A stretch of 18,177 nt of DNA. Source: Clostridiaceae bacterium (GTDB taxonomy: Bacteria > Bacillota > Clostridia > Oscillospirales > Acutalibacteraceae). Below are positions 14,997 to 18,177 of the stretch, one piece after another. Position numbers and translations under genes: made by a program. Position 1 is the stretch's first letter, and each line of letters starts with the position of its first letter. The notes under the pieces were generated by a model that was given only the letters and a program-made list of their open reading frames with translations, was not told where the DNA came from and did no database searches. The DNA is taken from the NCBI GenBank assembly GCA_016292575.1, contig JAEDIH010000023.1, positions 1 through 18,177 of the forward strand, read 5' to 3'.

Positions 14997-16166
14997 TCAG
15001 CCCGTTTCAATCAAAAGTTTTTGCTTTTCGCCAATGAAGTCAATACATTCGTTTTCCGAGCTTATCAGAACGCCCTTCTGCGTTTCTGAAAGCGATATTT
15101 TAGTTTTCAGAACAAGGGTATTTCCGTACTCTTCAAAAGCCTTTGCCGTATAGCCGTCAAGCGCCCGTTCAAGAACGCAGTCCGGCGCTTTTTCCTCCTG
15201 CTTATAATAAAGGCGAGTGCATTTTACGAGCGTGAACGGCAGCGGAACACCCCTCAGACAAAGCTGCTTTTCGCTTTCGTGTTCTTCAAAAAGACCGCCT
15301 TTTTTGAAAAAGCCGAGGGGTATTTTCAAAGAAAAAATGCGAAGATAATTAACGCTGTCCTCTTTCAGGTACACACGCTGCTTTTCCTGCCCGGGAGAAA
15401 AAAAGGAAAGGCTGTCCTCATGATACGCCGTAATTTTTCCGCGCGCTTCGCGAAATACCGAGGACAAATCGCGGTTTTCAACAATGCCGCTGATTAGCAG
15501 GTCGCCCTTTTTAACTCCGTTGCCCTCCCGGTTCGCCTTTGTTCCGTTATAAACCTGCAAAGACAAAAGCAGACCGTCAAAATCGGCAACAATGTTGCAC
15601 GGCTCGCCGTAGGTTTTGCTTTCCGGCTTTTGAATGTAATCGCGCACCTCAATGACCGCGCGGCAGCCGGAGATGTTGACGGCCGCCCAAAGCAGCTTTC
15701 CGTTCATCTCGGTAATCATTGAATCAGACAGCTCATGAACGTCAATTTTCGGAATGAACGCGCCCTCGTGCAAGCCGAAGCTTTTTGCAACCGAAAGAAT
15801 TTCCTCGCGGCTGAGCCTTTCGCTGCCGACAGTGTCAACGCTCCAGAGAAAAAGCGACATTATGCACATGAAAACGGCAAAGAACGCCGCCCCGATTGCA
15901 AGACCAACCCTGTTCCTGTTTTTAAAAAGAAAAAAAGGCAGACCGTGCTTTGAAAGGCAGGAAAGCCTCATTCCGCTCCTTTTTGCAACGGGGCGAAGCT
16001 TTTTGTAATCACGCGCGGTGACAAAGCCCTCAAGCCTTTCCTCATTGAAAGAGAGCGAGCGAACCTTGATTTTTTGAAGATCGCACAAATTTACAAAGCG
16101 CTCGGCAAAGCCGCCGTATGCGCAGAACCTTACATAGCCGAAAAGCAGCCTGAAAAGCTCAAACAA
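14997..16166 (-). CDS. yqfD: Sporulation protein YqfD
   Basis: The 389-residue protein matches the YqfD family. It has an N-terminal region (LLFGYVRFCAYGGFAERFVNLC, then KKLRPVAKRSGMRLSCLSKHGLPFFL), a single membrane segment near residues 80-100 (VGLAIGAAFFAVFMCIMSLFLW), and a long extracytoplasmic part with POTRA-like and family motifs (LSREEILSVAKSFGLHEGAFIPKID, CNIVADFDGLLLSLQVYNGT, KGDLLISGIVE). YqfD is needed for sporulation in Bacillus and is expressed in the mother cell. A TTG start at 16166 is favoured by GGGGAG, 6 nt upstream. The longer TTG start at 16199 would overlap yqfC by 17 bases. It follows yqfC directly. Confidence 0.9.
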   Translation of the reverse strand: MFELFRLLFGYVRFCAYGGFAERFVNLCDLQKIKVRSLSFNEERLEGFVTARDYKKLRPVAKRSGMRLSCLSKHGLPFFLFKNRNRVGLAIGAAFFAVFMCIMSLFLWSVDTVGSERLSREEILSVAKSFGLHEGAFIPKIDVHELSDSMITEMNGKLLWAAVNISGCRAVIEVRDYIQKPESKTYGEPCNIVADFDGLLLSLQVYNGTKANREGNGVKKGDLLISGIVENRDLSSVFREARGKITAYHEDSLSFFSPGQEKQRVYLKEDSVNYLRIFSLKIPLGFFKKGGLFEEHESEKQLCLRGVPLPFTLVKCTRLYYKQEEKAPDCVLERALDGYTAKAFEEYGNTLVLKTKISLSETQKGVLISSENECIDFIGEKQKLLIETG

Positions 16167-16182
16167 TGACCTCTCCCCTTTC

Positions 16183-16452
16183 TCATGTTCCGAATTCAAG
16201 TGCCAGAATATCTCCCGTAACGCTCACGCGGTCGCCGGAGAGATTGCTGATGCACAGGCAGTCTCCGCTGAACTTTACCGTTACGCCGCGGCAGTTGAGC
16301 CGCACAACGTTTTTGTCATATTCGATTATTCCGCATGAGCCCTCAACGGTTGCCTCGCGGTTTGAGGAAAGCTCAATATGCGGCAGGAGCAGCTCGTTTT
16401 CCGCTCCGAGCGCTGACAGTTCCTCAATTCTTCCTCTGATATTTTTCGGCAT
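16183..16452 (-). CDS. yqfC: Sporulation protein YqfC
   Basis: The 89-residue protein is close to the usual YqfC length. It is rich in beta-strand patterns (KNVVRLNCRGVTVKFSGDCLCISNLSGDRVSVTGDILALEF). YqfC and YqfD form a conserved sporulation pair, with YqfC likely in the mother cell. The ATG at 16452 is preceded by AAAGGAA, about 11 nt away. The gene diverges from ylbJ across about 107 bases. Confidence 0.88.
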   Translation of the reverse strand: MPKNIRGRIEELSALGAENELLLPHIELSSNREATVEGSCGIIEYDKNVVRLNCRGVTVKFSGDCLCISNLSGDRVSVTGDILALEFGT

Positions 16453-16470
16453 GGCTTATCCGTTCCTTTC

Positions 16471-16495
16471 ATCAATGCTGTATTATTAAAATATG
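16471..16495 (-). promoter_or_regulatory. Tentative sigma-E-like promoter of yqfC-yqfD
   Basis: On the minus strand CATATT (16495-16490) and CATTGAT (16477-16471) are 12 bases apart, resembling a sigma-E ATATT / CATAnnnT pair. The -10 is imperfect. The known mother-cell expression of this family supports the idea, but the match is weak. Confidence 0.25.
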
Positions 16496-16510
16496 CTTTT
16501 GAAAGCGATG

Positions 16511-16537
16511 ATATCACCCTCTCGTCAGGCATAGTAT
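16511..16537 (+). promoter_or_regulatory. Tentative sigma-E-like promoter of ylbJ
   Basis: ATATCA (16511-16516) and CATAGTAT (16530-16537) are 13 bases apart and resemble sigma-E elements. The start site near 16544 would leave only about 16 nt of leader. The ribosome site AAAGAGGG (16544-16551) would sit at its very beginning. Confidence 0.4.
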
Positions 16538-16559
16538 CTAATGAAAGAGGGTAATCATT

Positions 16560-17678
16560 ATGAAAAAAGAGATACAACTCGGTTCCAAAGGCGGTCTTGT
16601 TTTTTTGCGCCTTGCGGCAAGCGCGTTTTTGCTGTTTTTGCTTTCGTTTTTCTTTTTGCTTTACCCGGCGGAAACGGCAAAAAGTGTGAGCGAGGGGCTT
16701 TCGCTCTGCCTCGAAGTTGTTATCCCGTCGCTTTTTCCGTTCATGGTGGTTTCCGGAATTTTTGTTTCGAGTGCTGTTTGCGAAAAGCTCGGCAGGGTTT
16801 TCAAAAAGGCAATATCGTTCCTTTTTTCATTGAGCGGCGCCTGCTTTTGCCCCGTTCTTGTCTGCCTTGTCGGCGGATATCCGACAGCGGCCTTTTGCGC
16901 AAGGCAGCTTTTTGAAAAGGGGCTTATCTCCCGGCGCGATTATCAGCACCTTTTGCTTTTTGCGGTCAATCCCTCGCCGTCGTTTGCCCTCGGCGCTGTC
17001 GGCGCAATGCTGCTCGGCTCAAGCACAAGCGGCGCGGTAATCTTTATTTCGGTTATCATCGCTTCGCTGCTGCTGGGGCTTTTTTCGCGGCTTGTTAAAA
17101 CCGAAGCTTCGGACGAGGAAAGGGAACTAATCAGCATAGAAGCGCAGTTCATGCCGTTTTCAAAAAGCGTTGTAAGCGCAATCAGCTCAAGCGCAAGAGC
17201 AATGCTTTTCATCTGCTTTTCGGTGCTGTTCTTTTCCGCTGTGCTTTCCGTAACAGACAGATTATTCCCCACAAAAAACGCCTCCATGCTCTGCGGCGCG
17301 CTTTTTGAGGTGACCTGCGGCTGCAAACGCTGCTGCCGAAAGCTGCCGGTGGAAATCATTGCCGGCATTGTCGGCTGGGGCGGACTCTGCACCCATTTCC
17401 AGGTGATGGAGGACGTTATCCTTTCAAGGCTCAAGGTGTCGGTCTTTTTGGCTTTCAGGCTTCTGCACGGCGCACTTTCCGTTGTCATCTCCTCGTTCCT
17501 GCTCAAACTTTTTCCGCAGGCCGTTCCAACTTTTCTCAGTGAGGACACGGTTCTTTCGTACTCCTACAATTCAAGCCTTCCGCTTTCGCTGTGCCTTGTT
17601 GCAATGTGCGTGCTTCTGATGCTCGGAAGCAACTTTGCCCTTTCAAAAAAGCAGAAAAAGAAAGAAAATTGCGGTTGA
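16560..17678 (+). CDS. ylbJ: Sporulation integral membrane protein YlbJ
   Basis: The 372-residue protein is built mostly of hydrophobic segments: about 18-38, 48-68, then PVLVCLVGGYPTAA, FAVNPSPSFALGAVGAMLLG, a pair around 155-180, and further ones to the C-terminus (LVAMCVLLMLGSNFALSKK). The GGYPTAA and NPSPSF motifs fit YlbJ and the related nucleoside-recognition (Gate) domain family. YlbJ is a mother-cell protein needed for normal spore cortex formation in Bacillus. It may be slightly shorter than the Bacillus protein. The start at ATG 16560 has GAAAGAGGG (16543-16551) 8 nt upstream. It is divergent from yqfC, so sporulation genes flank this promoter region on both sides. Confidence 0.88.
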   Translation: MKKEIQLGSKGGLVFLRLAASAFLLFLLSFFFLLYPAETAKSVSEGLSLCLEVVIPSLFPFMVVSGIFVSSAVCEKLGRVFKKAISFLFSLSGACFCPVLVCLVGGYPTAAFCARQLFEKGLISRRDYQHLLLFAVNPSPSFALGAVGAMLLGSSTSGAVIFISVIIASLLLGLFSRLVKTEASDEERELISIEAQFMPFSKSVVSAISSSARAMLFICFSVLFFSAVLSVTDRLFPTKNASMLCGALFEVTCGCKRCCRKLPVEIIAGIVGWGGLCTHFQVMEDVILSRLKVSVFLAFRLLHGALSVVISSFLLKLFPQAVPTFLSEDTVLSYSYNSSLPLSLCLVAMCVLLMLGSNFALSKKQKKKENCG

Positions 17679-17703
17679 AATGTTTTTTTCGGTGTGATAT
17701 AAT
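17675..17703 (+). promoter_or_regulatory. Strong sigma-A-type promoter of the small cysteine-rich gene
   Basis: TTGAAA (17675-17680) and a perfect TATAAT (17698-17703) are 17 bases apart. TGA directly before the -10 gives an extended -10. The -35 overlaps the ylbJ stop codon. Transcription would start near 17710, so the leader is only about 22 nt. Confidence 0.85.
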
Positions 17704-17731
17704 AATAGAAAATCAGCCGAGGAGGACGCAT

Positions 17732-17950
17732 ATGAGACAAAAGCTTTTTGACGGCAAGAACTATGAAAAATGCTGCGGACACTGCCTTAAAGGCAAGCTG
17801 CCGGCCGACAGGAGCGTTGTTCTTTGCAAAAAGCACGGCATTGTTTCGCTTGATGACTGCTGCCCAAGCTTTGAATATGATCCGCTCAAGCGTATTCCGA
17901 AAAGACCGCGGCTTAAAACCGACTTCAGCGAAGATGAATTTAAGCTTTAA
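17732..17950 (+). CDS. Small conserved-looking cysteine-rich protein of unknown function
   Basis: The 72-residue protein has six cysteines: C14, C15, C18, C32, C43 and C44. The CCxxC, then a single C, then CC spacing suggests a small zinc- or metal-binding fold. It is followed by EYDPLKRIPKRPRLKTDFSEDEF, a basic then acidic tail. There is no signal peptide, so it should be cytoplasmic. GAGGAGG (17719-17725) lies 6 nt before the ATG, and a strong promoter precedes it, so it is almost certainly expressed. I have an impression of similar short proteins in other Clostridia, but cannot name a family or a function. Confidence 0.85.
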   Translation: MRQKLFDGKNYEKCCGHCLKGKLPADRSVVLCKKHGIVSLDDCCPSFEYDPLKRIPKRPRLKTDFSEDEFKL

Positions 17951-17951
17951 A

Positions 17952-17972
17952 AGCTGTACTATCAGAACAGCT
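17952..17972 (+). repeat. Small inverted repeat after the cysteine-rich gene
   Basis: AGCTGT (17952-17957) and ACAGCT (17967-17972) can pair with a 9-nt loop just ahead of the main terminator stem. It is probably part of the terminator region. Confidence 0.4.
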
Positions 17973-17975
17973 CAA

Positions 17976-18012
17976 AAACTCCGGGCAGCCTGAAAACGGT
18001 TGCCCGGAGTTT
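17976..18012 (+). terminator. Terminator hairpin of the small cysteine-rich gene
   Basis: AAACTCCGGGCAGCC (17976-17990) pairs with GGTTGCCCGGAGTTT (17998-18012) over 15 bp, with one G-U wobble and a 7-nt loop. The T run after the stem is short, so the A/T pairs at the stem base provide the tail in both directions. Confidence 0.8.
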
Positions 18013-18123
18013 GCTTATACAACACAAAATTTAAGTGTACTCACAAAAAATCTAATATCTAAATACGTTCTGTTCCTTTGTGGGTAAAAGGTAGTATAAA
18101 TTTACACCCGTCCGCTCCGCTGG

Positions 18124-18155
18124 GGGTACTTTTGTCAATCGTCACAAAAGTACCC
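18124..18155. repeat. Perfect 12-bp inverted repeat near the right edge
   Basis: GGGTACTTTTGT (18124-18135) and ACAAAAGTACCC (18144-18155) are perfect complements around CAATCGTC. AAAAAGACTTTGC follows rather than a T run, so a plus-strand terminator is unlikely. It resembles dispersed intergenic repeats of Clostridia genomes, but no second copy lies in this window. Confidence 0.6.
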
Positions 18156-18177
18156 AAAAAGACTTTGCTTCGGCTAC

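Noticed and set aside
14940..14997. 9-bp inverted repeat ATTTTTCAG/CTGAAAAAT between yqfD and phoH
   Set aside because: The arms are 40 nt apart and AT-rich; too weak to call a terminator or an operator.

Overview
The window looks like chromosomal DNA of a spore-forming, low-to-moderate-GC Firmicute of the class Clostridia, probably close to Oscillospiraceae/Ruminococcaceae. Three things support this. The yqfC-yqfD-phoH-ybeY-dgkA gene order is typical of Firmicutes. YqfC, YqfD and YlbJ are sporulation proteins. Strong GGAGG ribosome sites and TTGAAA/TATAAT-type promoters recur throughout. No rRNA, tRNA, CRISPR array, transposase or phage gene was seen.

Layout. Positions 1-83 hold the tail of an unrecognised gene with a terminator. 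Positions 233-2771 hold an overlapping pair of M16-family peptidase-like genes (yfmF-like, lacking the zinc motif, and yfmH-like, with it). Positions 2827-3742 hold a tightly overlapping three-gene cassette: a DUF3791-like protein, a DUF3990-like putative ADP-ribosyltransferase-fold protein, and a second DUF3791-like protein. This is the main accessory, possibly toxin-antitoxin-like, element of the window. topB (DNA topoisomerase III) follows at 3765-5930. Positions 6072-9671 hold a partial lower-glycolysis operon, pgk-tpiA-gpmI, with a sigma-A-type promoter, a hairpin between tpiA and gpmI, and a terminator after gpmI.

Positions 9736-12345 (minus strand) encode a large secreted BspA-type leucine-rich-repeat protein with its own promoter. 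An AT-rich gap of about 380 bases follows, then a possible 35-residue peptide and a bidirectional terminator. Positions 12872-16452 (minus strand) carry dgkA, ybeY, phoH, yqfD and yqfC. phoH appears to have its own promoter, so the block splits into a sporulation pair (yqfC-yqfD) and a housekeeping trio (phoH-ybeY-dgkA). ylbJ diverges from yqfC at 16560-17678, and both sides of that gap carry sigma-E-like sequences. A short cysteine-rich conserved-looking protein (17732-17950) has a near-consensus promoter and a downstream hairpin. The window ends in a non-coding stretch with a perfect 12-bp inverted repeat.

The most unusual points are the ART-like cassette flanked by two related small proteins, and the dgkA start. 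The dgkA ribosome site lies far upstream but would be brought to 8 nt from the ATG by a strong hairpin. Family names come from recognising motifs by eye; no database search was run.
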